Positions 49,338 through 58,390 of a DNA stretch of 64,000 bases are shown in pieces. The DNA is from Xanthomonas sp. DAR 35659 (lineage in GTDB: Bacteria; Pseudomonadota; Gammaproteobacteria; Xanthomonadales; Xanthomonadaceae). Position numbers and translations under genes: made by a program. The stretch covers positions 227,501 through 291,500 of the forward strand of contig NZ_CP162488.1 of the NCBI RefSeq assembly GCF_041242975.1. The letters run 5' to 3'. Within the stretch, counting starts at the first letter, position 1. Each line of letters begins with the position of its first letter. Below the pieces are notes generated by a model. It did not search any database and had not been told where the DNA came from. It was given only the letters and a program-made list of their open reading frames with translations.

Positions 49338-50186
49338 ATGAAAACCCGTTCCAGATCCGAGACCGACGACGACCAGCCGCGCCTGGCGGTGCTGATCGAT
49401 GCCGACAATGCGCAGCCATCGGTGATCGAGGGTCTGCTCGCCGAAGTGGCCAAGTACGGCGTGGCCAGCGTCAAGCGCATCTACGGCGACTTCACCAGCA
49501 CCCGCATGACCCAGTGGAAGCAGGCGCTGCTCAAGCACTCGATCAGCCCGGTGCAACAGTTCGCCTACACCAGCGGCAAGAACGCCACCGACAGCTCGCT
49601 GATCATCGACGCGATGGACCTGCTGTACACCGGCCGTTTCGATGGCTTCTGCCTGGTTTCCAGCGACAGCGACTTCACCCGCCTGGCGCAGCGCCTGCGC
49701 GAGGAAGGGCCGACCGTGTACGGCTTCGGCGAGCGTAAGACCCCGGACGCGTTCGTGCAGGCCTGCGACAAGTTCATCTACACCGAAGTGCTGCGCAGCG
49801 AAGCGACGGGCGCCGAGCCGGCCAGGCCGTCCGCGGCCGCCAAGCCGACGGCGAAGGCGCGCAAGACGCCGCGCGCCGCGCAGGCGGCCAAGCCCGAGCC
49901 GGTGACGACAACGGCGAGCGCGCCGGCCGAGACCAAGGGCGCGCCGCTGTCGGCGCCATTGAAGCTGCTGCGCCAGGCGATCGAGGAGGCATCCGACGAC
50001 CAGGGCTGGGCCGGGCTCGGCAGCGTCGGCAGCTATCTCAACAAGGTGCGCCCGGATTTCGATCCGCGGCTGTACGGGCACAAGAAGCTCAGCGACCTGC
50101 TGCGGCGGCTGTCGGCGCAGTTCGAAATCGAGGAGCGCGGCAACGAAGGCGGCGGCAAGCGCATCTTCGTGAGGTCGCGCACATGA
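49338..50186 (+). CDS. NYN-domain RNase-like protein with a C-terminal LOTUS domain
   Basis: A 282-aa protein. The NYN domain (about 12-160) is a PIN-like nuclease fold with the acidic residues in LAVLIDADNAQPS, TDSSLIIDAMDLL and VSSDSDFTRLAQRLRE. A Lys/Ala-rich linker follows and then an OST-HTH/LOTUS domain (about 200-280: KLLRQAIEEASDDQGWAGLG, NKVRPDFDPRLYGHKKLSDL). LOTUS domains bind RNA, and NYN domains cut RNA or bind it (family knowledge). The substrate is unknown. Confidence 0.9.
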   Translation: MKTRSRSETDDDQPRLAVLIDADNAQPSVIEGLLAEVAKYGVASVKRIYGDFTSTRMTQWKQALLKHSISPVQQFAYTSGKNATDSSLIIDAMDLLYTGRFDGFCLVSSDSDFTRLAQRLREEGPTVYGFGERKTPDAFVQACDKFIYTEVLRSEATGAEPARPSAAAKPTAKARKTPRAAQAAKPEPVTTTASAPAETKGAPLSAPLKLLRQAIEEASDDQGWAGLGSVGSYLNKVRPDFDPRLYGHKKLSDLLRRLSAQFEIEERGNEGGGKRIFVRSRT

Positions 50187-50268
50187 GCCGTCTGCCGCTC
50201 CCCGTGCGCAGGCCGGGCACCACGGTGCCTGGCCGTGTCCTTGCGGCGGCCGCGGTGGAGCGACAGGG

Positions 50269-50871
50269 ATGACCGACAAACCCCACGCGCCCTCCTGCGA
50301 CCGCAATCGCGATCCGATCCTGCAGGTACTGCAACGGCATTTCGCCGACCGCCGCCGGGTCCTGGAGATCGGCAGCGGCACCGGCCAGCATGCGGTGCAC
50401 TTCGCCGCGGCCTTGCCGCAGCTGACCTGGCAATGCAGCGAGCGCGCCGAACACCTGCCGGGCATCGCGCAATGGCTGGCCGACGCGGCCTTGCCGAACA
50501 CGCCACCGGCGCTGGCGCTGGACGTGCAGACCGGGCCATGGCCGACGGCCGGCTACGATGCGGTGTTCACCGCCAACACGCTGCACATCATGGGTTGGCC
50601 GGCGGTCGAGGCGTTCTTCGCCGGCGTCGGCAGGCTGCTGGCCGCTTGCGCGGACGGCCGCCTTGCGGTGTACGGGCCATTCAACTACGGCGGCAGCTTC
50701 AGCAGCGACAGCAACCGCGAATTCGACGCTTGGCTGAAGGCACGCGACGCCGCGAGCGGCATCCGCGACTTCGAGGCGGTGACTGCACTAGCCCAGGCGC
50801 AGGGCCTGCTGCTGCAGGAAGACGTGGCGATGCCGGCCAACAACCGCTGCCTGGTGTGGCGGCGCGGTTGA
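50269..50871 (+). CDS. DUF938-family SAM-dependent methyltransferase
   Basis: A 200-aa protein with the family N-terminus APSCDRNRDPILQVL, a SAM-binding VLEIGSGTGQHAVHFAA, YDAVFTANTLHIMGWPAVEA, YGPFNYGG and a C-terminal RCLVWRRG. DUF938 members are class I methyltransferases of unknown substrate. It lies 82 bp after the NYN gene on the same strand. Confidence 0.9.
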   Translation: MTDKPHAPSCDRNRDPILQVLQRHFADRRRVLEIGSGTGQHAVHFAAALPQLTWQCSERAEHLPGIAQWLADAALPNTPPALALDVQTGPWPTAGYDAVFTANTLHIMGWPAVEAFFAGVGRLLAACADGRLAVYGPFNYGGSFSSDSNREFDAWLKARDAASGIRDFEAVTALAQAQGLLLQEDVAMPANNRCLVWRRG

Positions 50872-50914
50872 GCGACGGCGCGCCGGTCGGGCCGGCGCAC
50901 CGTCGCAGGCACGA

Positions 50915-51259
50915 TTACAGCGGCTGCGCCGTACACAGCGCGCGGGTCGTGGCCGACCCCACCAACTGGTTGTTGGCATCGGTGACCACCACGCTGGCGG
51001 TGATGTAGCCGCTGCGACGCGGGCAGTAGAAACTGCAATAGGTCTGATTGGTGCAGTTGGCCGGGAAGATGGCGCCCAGTCCGTTGGAGTTGAACGACCA
51101 CGCATACTGGTAAGCGCCGGACGGCGTCACGTCGGCATAGCAAAGATCGCTGCCGCCGCAGTCGAGCGTGACGCTTTGCGCCTGCGCGGCCGGCGCGATG
51201 GCAAACGACGCGCCGACAGCGAAGAGCAGCGCAGCAAGTGTCGAAACAGCCTTGTTCAT
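50915..51259 (-). CDS. Small secreted cysteine-rich protein
   Basis: A 114-aa protein with a signal peptide (cleavage near AAQAQ, residue 26) and a mature part of about 88 aa with six cysteines (DCGGSDLC, NCTNQTYCSFYC, ALC), enough for three disulfides. SGAYQYAWSFNS and SASVVVTDANNQLV-like segments suggest an immunoglobulin- or PKD-like beta sandwich. No family was recognised. GAGG precedes ATG 51259. It converges on the DUF938 gene. Confidence 0.72.
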   Translation of the reverse strand: MNKAVSTLAALLFAVGASFAIAPAAQAQSVTLDCGGSDLCYADVTPSGAYQYAWSFNSNGLGAIFPANCTNQTYCSFYCPRRSGYITASVVVTDANNQLVGSATTRALCTAQPL

Positions 51260-51571
51260 GGAAATGTCCTCGTAAGTGCCCCCTGCCCTGGAGATGCTGC
51301 CAGAACGCCACCGCGCGTCTGCGATATCCATCCCTTTCCGGACAACGCGTGCCGCAAGCCGCCGCCGCGACACTCCGGGATGTCTGTCCGGACGCACCGC
51401 GCCTGCGCCTGTCGGTTCCGGCGCGCGGGGATGTCGCTGGCGCGTGAGCATTCACGCCCTATCGCTCATTGAACTATCACCTCGGTGGCACGTGGGATTA
51501 ACCCGGCGCTTGCGACGGTGGGCGTACGGACCCGTGGGTCGGTGGTCCTTCACTCACAACGGAGCGTTCCC
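51260..51571. other. Divergent intergenic region before the glycine-zipper gene
   Basis: About 310 bases with no gene. It should contain the promoters of the secreted protein (minus) and the glycine-zipper protein (plus). No repeat was recognised. Confidence 0.4.
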
Positions 51572-52351
51572 ATGAGCAGCAATGAAAGCCGCGATCTCAA
51601 TCGCGATCCCATCTCCGGCGCACCAGGCTCGCATCCGGTCGGCGTCGGCATCGGCGGCGCCGCGGGCGGTGTCGCCGCCGGCGCGTTGGCGGGCACCGTG
51701 TTCGGACCGCTCGGCACCCTGATCGGCGCGGCGGTCGGCGTGGTGACCGGTGCCGCGGCGGGCAAGGGCGTGGCCGAACGCATCGACCCCACCGGCGAAG
51801 CCGAATATTGGCGCGAGGAGTATCGCAATCGCGACTACGCGAAGTCCGACTACGACTACGAGCGCGACTACGCGGCCGCCTACGGCCTGGGTCTGCAGGC
51901 GCGCGAGCAGTATCCGACCCGCAGTTGGGAAGACAACGAGCGCGAACTGTCGCGCGACTGGGGCACGCGCCGCGGCGACTCCCGCCTGGAGTGGGAGGAT
52001 GCGCGGCTGGCGGCACGCGATTCCTGGCAGCGCGCCGACGCGACCTATCGCACCTACGAGGACAGCGACCGCTACTACGCCGAGCGCTTCGACCGCGTGG
52101 ACTACCGCGATGCCGATGCCGGCTACGACGACTACCGGCCGGCGTATCGCTACGGCGTGCAGGCGCGCAGCCGCTATCGCGATCGGACTTGGGACGATCG
52201 CCTGGAGACGGATCTGGAAAGCGGCTGGGAGCGCGCCAAGGACCGCTCGCGACTGACCTGGGCGCAGGCCAAGGCCGCGGTGCGCGAAGCCTTCCATTCG
52301 GATCGCTACGACACCCCGCGCCAGGGCACGCCGCCGGACCCGCGCGTCTAA
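51572..52351 (+). CDS. Glycine-zipper protein with two internal Tyr/Arg-rich repeats
   Basis: A 259-aa protein. Residues 22-66 form a glycine zipper with repeated GGAAGG, AGALAG and GAAVGVVTGAAAG steps that could span a membrane as a hairpin. Two acidic, Tyr/Arg-rich repeats follow, about 98-152 (YAAAYGLGLQAREQYPTRSW, then RLEWEDARLAARDSW) and about 187-241 (YRPAYRYGVQARSRYRDRTW, then RSRLTWAQAKAAVREAF). Function is unknown. Similar architecture occurs in stress-related envelope proteins. The ATG at 51572 has GGAG upstream. Confidence 0.75.
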   Translation: MSSNESRDLNRDPISGAPGSHPVGVGIGGAAGGVAAGALAGTVFGPLGTLIGAAVGVVTGAAAGKGVAERIDPTGEAEYWREEYRNRDYAKSDYDYERDYAAAYGLGLQAREQYPTRSWEDNERELSRDWGTRRGDSRLEWEDARLAARDSWQRADATYRTYEDSDRYYAERFDRVDYRDADAGYDDYRPAYRYGVQARSRYRDRTWDDRLETDLESGWERAKDRSRLTWAQAKAAVREAFHSDRYDTPRQGTPPDPRV

Positions 52352-52395
52352 AGGCGAAGGCAGCGCGCACTTGCCTCCCCGGAGGTGCGCGATTT

Positions 52396-52643
52396 CTGTA
52401 GGAGCGGCTTCAGCCGCGACAGACACCATCAGCCAACGCGATGCCTACAGCCCCGCACACCGGCGAGATGGAGGCCACGCAGCCTGCACGACACAGAAGG
52501 CCGGAGCACTTCGACCTTCTGGCATTAACCGATCATCGAGACGTCCGAGCGATCTTGCGATCATTCGCGAGATCGCATACACGATAGCCACGATGCGCCC
52601 AGGTGCGGAACGTCTCTGTCGCGGCTGAAGCCGCTCCTACAGG
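52396..52643. repeat. Inverted REP pair flanking a 190-bp core
   Basis: One REP element lies at 52396-52423 (CTGTAGGAGCGGCTTCAGCC) and its inverted partner at 52615-52643 (TCTGTCGCGGCTGAAGCCGC). The 190 bases between them hold no gene. The pair fills the whole space between the glycine-zipper gene and the fused oxidoreductase gene. Confidence 0.82.
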
Positions 52644-52651
52644 AGCGTGCT

Positions 52652-55600
52652 TCAAGCGGTCTGCACGATATGCAGCGCCTTGGGATTGCGCCAGGTCGCC
52701 AGCAGCCGGGCTTCGCGCTGCTTGGCTTCGTGCAGGTGCGCTTCCTTGACGTGGCCGTATCCGCGGATATGTTCCGGGATGCTGGCGATCTGCACCGCCA
52801 GCGCCAAATTGTCCGCCTGCAGCCGCTGCAGCAGTTCGTCCACGGTGGCGACGTAGTCGACGATCAGCTGCCGTTCGCCACGCCGCTCGGCGCTGTAGCC
52901 GAACACGTCGAAGGTGCCGCCGCGCAGGCGGCGCAACTTCGCCAGCCACTTGAACGCGGTGAACATCCAGGGACCGTACTCGCGCTTGCGCAGCCGGCCT
53001 TGCGCGTCCTTGCTCGCCAGCAGCGGCGGGGCCAGGTGGAAGCGCACGCGATAGTCGCCCTCGAACTGCTGTTGCAGCTGCTGCTGGAAATCGCCGCTGG
53101 TGTACAGCCGCGCCACTTCGTATTCGTCCTTGTACGCCATCAGCTTGAACGCATACCGCGCCACCGCTTCGGTCAGCGCGGTCGAGGCCGGGGCCACGCG
53201 CTGCTCGGTGGCGCGCACGCGTTCCACCAGCGCGGTGTAGCGCGCGGCGTAGGCGGCGTCCTGGTAATCCACCAGGAAGGCGTGGCGGCGCGCGACCAGC
53301 TCGTGCAGCGAGCGCGACAGGCGTCTGTCGTCCAGCGACGCGTACCCGGCCTCGCCGCTCTCGGCGCCGGCCGGCAATTCGCGCGCCGGACGCGGATTGG
53401 ACGGATTGCGCGGCGCGGCGCTGGCGCCGGCCTCGTGGCCTTCCCACTCGCCCGGCGGCAATTGCTGCAGGCCCAGCGCCTGGCGTTCGCGTTCGGCGGC
53501 GGCCGGGTCGGTGAGGCCGGCCGCGCGCTGCACCGCCGGCAGGTCCAGCGCCGCCAGGCGGCCCCAGGCGAAGGCCTGCTGGTTCATCGCCACCGCCGCG
53601 CCGTTGAGTTCGATCGCGCGCATCAGCGCCGCGTGCGACAGCGGCACCAGCCCTTGCTGCCAGGCGTAGCCGAGCATGAACAGATTGCTGGCGATGGCGT
53701 CGCCGAGCAGCGCGGTGGCCAGTTGCGTGGCGTCCAGCAGTAGCGGATCGCGCCCGCCCAGCGCCAGGCGCACGCCGGCGACGATCTCGGCGGCGGGGAA
53801 CTGCATGTCCGGATGCGTGGTGAAGGTGCCGGGCATCGCCTCGTAGGTGTTCAGCACCACCTGCGAGCGGTCGCCGCGGACCTTGGACAGCGCCCAGTAG
53901 TCGTTGACCACCACCATGTCGCAACCCAGCACCAGGTCGGCCTCGCCGGCGGCGATGCGCACCGCGTGCAGGTCCTCCGGCTGCCGCGCCAGGCGGATAT
54001 GCGTGGTGACGGCACCGCCCTTCTGCGCCAGGCCGGTCTGGTCGAGCACGCTGGCGCCCTTGCCCTCCAGGTGCCCGGCCATGCCGAGCAGTGCGCCGAT
54101 GGTGACCACGCCGGTGCCGCCGACGCCGGTGATGAGGATGTTCCAGGGCTGGTTCAGGTCGCTGCGGAAGGTCGGCGCCGGCAGCTGCTCCAGCAGTGTC
54201 GCCGCGTCGGCCTTGCGGCCCTTGCGCGGCTGCCCGCCGTGCACAGTGACGAAGCTGGGGCAGAACCCGGACACGCAGGAGTAGTCCTTGTTGCAGCTGG
54301 ACTGGTCGATCTGGCGCTTGCGTCCGTATTCGGTCTCCTTCGGCAGCACCGACACGCAGAAGCTCTTCTCGCCGCAATCGCCGCAGCCTTCGCACACCAG
54401 CGAGTTGACCATCACCCGCTTCGGCGGATCGGCCAGCTTGCCGCGCTTGCGCCGGCGCCGCTTCTCGGTAGCGCAGGTCTGGTCATAGATCAGCACGCTG
54501 GTGCCCTTGACCTCGCGCAGGCGCCGCTGCACGTCGTCCAGCTCGCTGCGGTCGTGGAACTCCACGTCGCTCGGGAACAGCTCGCGGCGGCGCGTCCACT
54601 TGCCGATGTCGTCGCTGACCAGGGCGATGGTGTGCACGCCTTCGGCGCGCATCTGCCGGGCGATGTCGGGCACGCTGAGGGTGCCGTCCACCGGCTGCCC
54701 GCCGGTCATCGCCACCGCGTCGTTGTAGAGGATCTTGTAGGTGATGTTGACGCCGGCGGCGATCGACTGGCGGATCGCCAGCGAGCCGCTGTGGAAATAG
54801 GTGCCGTCGCCAAGGTTCTGGAACACGTGCGGAGTGTCGGTGAACGGTGCCTGCCCGGCCCAGGTGACGCCTTCGCCGCCCATGTGGGTGAACGTGTCGG
54901 TGGCGCGGTCCATCCACGTCACCATGTAGTGGCAGCCGATGCCGCCGAGCGCGCGCGACCCCTCCGGCACCACCGTGGAGGTGTTGTGCGGGCAGCCGGA
55001 GCAGTAGTGCGGCACGCGCGGGAAGTTGGCGCGCGGCAGCGCCATCTCCGCTTCCTTGGCCTCCATCCAGCGCAGCCGCTGCTGGATCGACTCGGTGTCG
55101 AGTGCGGCCGACTGCGGCAGGCGCAGGATGCGCTTGCCGATCACCCCGGCGATGGTGGCCGGGGTCAGCTCGCCGGTGGACGGCAGGATCCATTCGCCGG
55201 CCTCGTCGTACTTGCCGACGATGCTCGGGCGCGGGCCGGCGCTGGCCGGCCAGTTGTAGAACTGTTCCTTCATCTGTCGCTCGATGAAGGCCTTCTTCTC
55301 CTCCACCACCACGATGTCCTGCAGCCCTTGCGCGAACGCGGCGATGCCCAGCGGCTCCAGCGGCCAGGTCATGCCGACCTTGTACACGCGGATGCCGATG
55401 CGCGCGCAGGCGTCCGCGTCCAGGCCCAGGTATTCCAGCGCCTGCAGCACGTCCAGGTAGCTCTTGCCGGTGGTGACGATGCCCAGCCGCGCCTGCGGCG
55501 CGTCCATCACCGTGCGGTCGATGCCGTTGGCGCGGGCGAAGGCCTGCGCGGCGCGCACCGCATAGCGATGCAGGCGCATTTCCTGGTCCAGCGGCGGATC

Positions 55601-56374
55601 CGGCCAGCGGATGTTGAGGCCGCCCGGCGGCAGTTCGAAATCCTCCGGCAGCACGATCCGCCGCGCGAACGGATTCACCTCCACCGAGGCCGAGGATTCC
55701 ACCGTCTCGGCGATGGTCTTGAAGCCGATCCAGCGTCCGGTATAGCGGCTCATCGCCCAGCCGAGCAGGCCCATGTCGAGGATGTCCTGCACCCCGGCCG
55801 GGTTGAGCACCGGCATCATCGCGCTGACGAATTCCTCTTCCGAGCCGTGCGGCAGGGTCGAACTGCGGCAGGCGTGGTCGTCGGCGGCCAGCGCCAGCAC
55901 GCCGCCGTGGCGCGCGGTGCCGGCGGCGTTGCCGTGCTTGAACACGTCGCCGCAGCGGTCCACGCCCGGGCCCTTGCCGTACCACATGGCGTACACGCCA
56001 TCCACGCGCGCGCCGGGGAACAGATTGGTCTGCTGCGTGCCCCAGACCATGGTCGCGCCCAGGTCCTCGTTGAGCCCGGGTTTGAACACCACGTTGGCCG
56101 CGTCCAGGTGCTTACGCGCGCGCCACAGCTCCAGGTCGAAACCGCCCAGCGGGCTGCCGCGGTAGCCGCTGACGAAACCGCCGGTGTTCAGCCCGGCGGC
56201 GCGGTCGCGCAACTGCTGCATCAGCGGCAGGCGCACCAGCGCCTGCACGCCGGACAGGTAGATGCGGCCATCGGTGCGGGTGTACTTGTCTTCCAGCGTG
56301 TAGCCGCCATCCACGCCATCGGCGGTCGCTGCGGCAGGGGAGGACGACGGACGCGGATCGGCGATGCGGTTCAT
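52652..56374 (-). CDS. Fused indolepyruvate ferredoxin oxidoreductase (IorA-IorB type)
   Basis: A 1240-aa protein joining the usual two subunits. The N-terminal part has PFOR-type pyrimidine and TPP domains (SGYRGSPLGGFDLELWRARK, MWYGKGPGVDR, GCPHNTSTVVPEG, MGGEGVTWAGQAPF). A Cys-rich Fe-S region follows (CEGCGDCGEKSFC and SSCNKDYSCVSGFCPSF), then the gamma/IorB domain (TGVGGTGVVTIGALLGMAGH, GLAQKGGAVTTHIRL) and a C-terminal DUF6537-like part. The enzyme oxidises arylpyruvates such as indolepyruvate to acyl-CoA with ferredoxin reduction (family knowledge). ATG 56374 is preferred over one 48 bases upstream. Confidence 0.9.
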   Translation of the reverse strand: MNRIADPRPSSSPAAATADGVDGGYTLEDKYTRTDGRIYLSGVQALVRLPLMQQLRDRAAGLNTGGFVSGYRGSPLGGFDLELWRARKHLDAANVVFKPGLNEDLGATMVWGTQQTNLFPGARVDGVYAMWYGKGPGVDRCGDVFKHGNAAGTARHGGVLALAADDHACRSSTLPHGSEEEFVSAMMPVLNPAGVQDILDMGLLGWAMSRYTGRWIGFKTIAETVESSASVEVNPFARRIVLPEDFELPPGGLNIRWPDPPLDQEMRLHRYAVRAAQAFARANGIDRTVMDAPQARLGIVTTGKSYLDVLQALEYLGLDADACARIGIRVYKVGMTWPLEPLGIAAFAQGLQDIVVVEEKKAFIERQMKEQFYNWPASAGPRPSIVGKYDEAGEWILPSTGELTPATIAGVIGKRILRLPQSAALDTESIQQRLRWMEAKEAEMALPRANFPRVPHYCSGCPHNTSTVVPEGSRALGGIGCHYMVTWMDRATDTFTHMGGEGVTWAGQAPFTDTPHVFQNLGDGTYFHSGSLAIRQSIAAGVNITYKILYNDAVAMTGGQPVDGTLSVPDIARQMRAEGVHTIALVSDDIGKWTRRRELFPSDVEFHDRSELDDVQRRLREVKGTSVLIYDQTCATEKRRRRKRGKLADPPKRVMVNSLVCEGCGDCGEKSFCVSVLPKETEYGRKRQIDQSSCNKDYSCVSGFCPSFVTVHGGQPRKGRKADAATLLEQLPAPTFRSDLNQPWNILITGVGGTGVVTIGALLGMAGHLEGKGASVLDQTGLAQKGGAVTTHIRLARQPEDLHAVRIAAGEADLVLGCDMVVVNDYWALSKVRGDRSQVVLNTYEAMPGTFTTHPDMQFPAAEIVAGVRLALGGRDPLLLDATQLATALLGDAIASNLFMLGYAWQQGLVPLSHAALMRAIELNGAAVAMNQQAFAWGRLAALDLPAVQRAAGLTDPAAAERERQALGLQQLPPGEWEGHEAGASAAPRNPSNPRPARELPAGAESGEAGYASLDDRRLSRSLHELVARRHAFLVDYQDAAYAARYTALVERVRATEQRVAPASTALTEAVARYAFKLMAYKDEYEVARLYTSGDFQQQLQQQFEGDYRVRFHLAPPLLASKDAQGRLRKREYGPWMFTAFKWLAKLRRLRGGTFDVFGYSAERRGERQLIVDYVATVDELLQRLQADNLALAVQIASIPEHIRGYGHVKEAHLHEAKQREARLLATWRNPKALHIVQTA

Positions 56375-56531
56375 GGCTTGCCCGGAAATGGAAGGCTGGC
56401 GCGTACGCGGCGTGCCGCACACGATCGGCCGATTGTATCAGCGGCCTTTTTGCGCCCGCCCCTCGCTCCCGGCGGACGACCCGGTTAGGATGCGGCTGGG
56501 GGAGGGGACCACCTCCGAGGGGTTGTCAGCA

Positions 56532-57170
56532 GTGAACGCACACAAATACGCATTGGCCGCGCTCCTGGCCTGGATGAGCGCGTCCGCGCTCGATGCGCAC
56601 GCGCAGGCCTTGCCGGCGCCGAAGGAGTTCTACTTCGACCAGGACCGCGCCACCACGCGTCCGGTGACGGCGCTCGCCGGCAGCGGCGACGCGCTGGTCG
56701 ATCGCCTGGCCAGCACCGTGCAGCGCGATCCCAACGCCGCCGAGGCGCGCGCGCAACTGGCCGCGATCGCCATGGCCGGCGGCCGCCGCGAACTGGGCGA
56801 GGAGCTGTACCAGGCGGCGTTGCGCACGCTGACCGCCGGCGCGCAGCGCCGCCAGGTCGAATGGAACTACGGCTGGGACCTGCTGCGTGCCGGCGACCCG
56901 GCGCGCGCGCTGGCGCAATGGAGCGCGCTGGTCAACGGCCGCCCGGCGGCGCCGGACTGGCTGCCGCCGACGCTGGCGCTGGTGTTGTGGCGGCTCGACC
57001 GCAAGGACGAGGCGGTGAAGTGGTACGCCGCCGCGGTGCGCACCTGGCCGGATCAGTGGGGCCCGGGCGCCGATTTCGCCAAACTGCTGCCGGCCTGGCG
57101 CGACGACGAACGCGCCACCCTGGTCGAGGTGCAGGCCGCGTGGCGGGCCAAGCCGCCCGCGTGGCCTTGA
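56532..57170 (+). CDS. Exported tetratricopeptide-like protein
   Basis: A 212-aa protein starting at GTG 56532 with a GAGGGG site upstream. The signal peptide ends near DAHAQA (residue 24). The rest is helical with TPR-like units (NAAEARAQLAAIAMAGGRRE, ELYQAALRTL, WNYGWDLLRAGDPARALAQW, LALVLWRLDRKDEAVKWYAA). It is likely a periplasmic protein-protein interaction module. It is divergent from the fused oxidoreductase gene 157 bp away. Confidence 0.75.
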   Translation: MNAHKYALAALLAWMSASALDAHAQALPAPKEFYFDQDRATTRPVTALAGSGDALVDRLASTVQRDPNAAEARAQLAAIAMAGGRRELGEELYQAALRTLTAGAQRRQVEWNYGWDLLRAGDPARALAQWSALVNGRPAAPDWLPPTLALVLWRLDRKDEAVKWYAAAVRTWPDQWGPGADFAKLLPAWRDDERATLVEVQAAWRAKPPAWP

Positions 57171-57218
57171 GTCAGCGGCGCCGGTAGCGCTGCGATGCCG
57201 TCGATGGGGGTTCGTCGC

Positions 57219-57249
57219 GTCTGTCGCGGTTGAAGCCGCTCCTGCAGGG
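57219..57249. repeat. Single REP-like element
   Basis: One copy of the 28-base motif (GTCTGTCGCGGTTGAAGCCG) lies between the TPR gene and the AEC transporter gene. No inverted partner is close by. Confidence 0.75.
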
Positions 57250-57376
57250 AGCGTGACGTGGGGTGTGGAGCGTCCGCCGCGACGCCGACGTGCCTTGCCG
57301 CGCGCGCGTCACCGACGCGGCCCGGCCGCACAGCGCATGCGATGATGCCTGCGTTTCCGCCAGACCCGTTGTATCG

Positions 57377-58294
57377 ATGGCTTTCGACGCGTTCGCCCTG
57401 ATGCTGGCCATGTTGTTGCTCGGCAAGCTGTTCGCGCAGCTGCGCGCGCTGCCGGCCAACACGCCCGAGGCGCTCAACGGCCTGGTGCTGTACCTGTGCC
57501 TGCCGGCCTCGGTGCTGATCTACGTGCCGCGCCTGCAGCTGGACCTCGCCCTGCTCGGGCTGATGCTGACCCCGTGGCTGCTGGCCGGCGCCAGTGTGCT
57601 CGCGGCGCTGGCCCTGCGCCGACGGTTGCGCCTGCGCCGCGACCAGTACGCGGCGCTGGTGCTGTGCGTGGCGCTGAGCAATTCCAGCTTCATCGGTTAT
57701 CCGATGGTGCGCGCGCTGCTCGGCGAGGCGGCGCTGCCGTATGCGGTGGTCTACGACCAGTTCGGCACCTTCCTGCTGCTGTCCAGCGTCGGGCTGTACG
57801 TGCTGGCGCGCTACAGCGGCGAAGCCCCGCCGTCGCCGCGTCAGACGCTGCTGCGCATGGCGCGCTTCCCGCCGCTGTGGGCGCTGGTGTTCGCGCTGAC
57901 GCTGATGCCGGCGCAGCCGCCGGCGTGGATCGCCTCGGGCCTGCAGCGCCTGGCCGATGCGATGCTGCCGCTGGTGATGCTGGCGGTGGGCTTCTCGCTC
58001 CAGCTGCGGCTGCCGCGCGACGAGCTCAAGCCGCTCGCCGCCGGCCTGCTGCTGAAGCTGCTGCTGTTGCCGGCGCTGGCCTGGCCGTTGTCGTGGGCGC
58101 TGGGCCTGCGCGGCCAGATGCTGCAGGCCAACGTGCTCGAATCGGCGATGCCGACGATGATCACCGCGGCGATGCTGGCGATCTCGCACCGCCTGGCGCC
58201 TCGGCTGGCGGCGGCGCTGGTCGGCTACGGCATCGTGCTGTCGCTGGCCACGCTGCCGGTGTGGGCGTGGTTGTTGCGGACGACGCTGGGGTAG
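57377..58294 (+). CDS. AEC-family transporter (auxin efflux carrier superfamily)
   Basis: A 305-aa integral membrane protein with about ten hydrophobic helices. Features are LNGLVLYLCLPASVLIYVPR near the first loop, LCVALSNSSFIGYPMVRALL, LADAMLPLVMLAVGFSLQLR and ESAMPTMITAAMLA, as in the AEC family of malate or organic-anion carriers. The two helix-break motifs (Ser-Asn and Met-Pro) are intact. The substrate is unknown. ATG 57377. Confidence 0.87.
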   Translation: MAFDAFALMLAMLLLGKLFAQLRALPANTPEALNGLVLYLCLPASVLIYVPRLQLDLALLGLMLTPWLLAGASVLAALALRRRLRLRRDQYAALVLCVALSNSSFIGYPMVRALLGEAALPYAVVYDQFGTFLLLSSVGLYVLARYSGEAPPSPRQTLLRMARFPPLWALVFALTLMPAQPPAWIASGLQRLADAMLPLVMLAVGFSLQLRLPRDELKPLAAGLLLKLLLLPALAWPLSWALGLRGQMLQANVLESAMPTMITAAMLAISHRLAPRLAAALVGYGIVLSLATLPVWAWLLRTTLG

Positions 58295-58390
58295 CGCGGC
58301 GCATCGCCGTGGGCGTGCCGCCGCCGCGCGCCGTCACCGGCGCCGGCAGGCGTTGGAAGCGTTGACGCCGCGGTCGGGCGCGTTCCTCGC

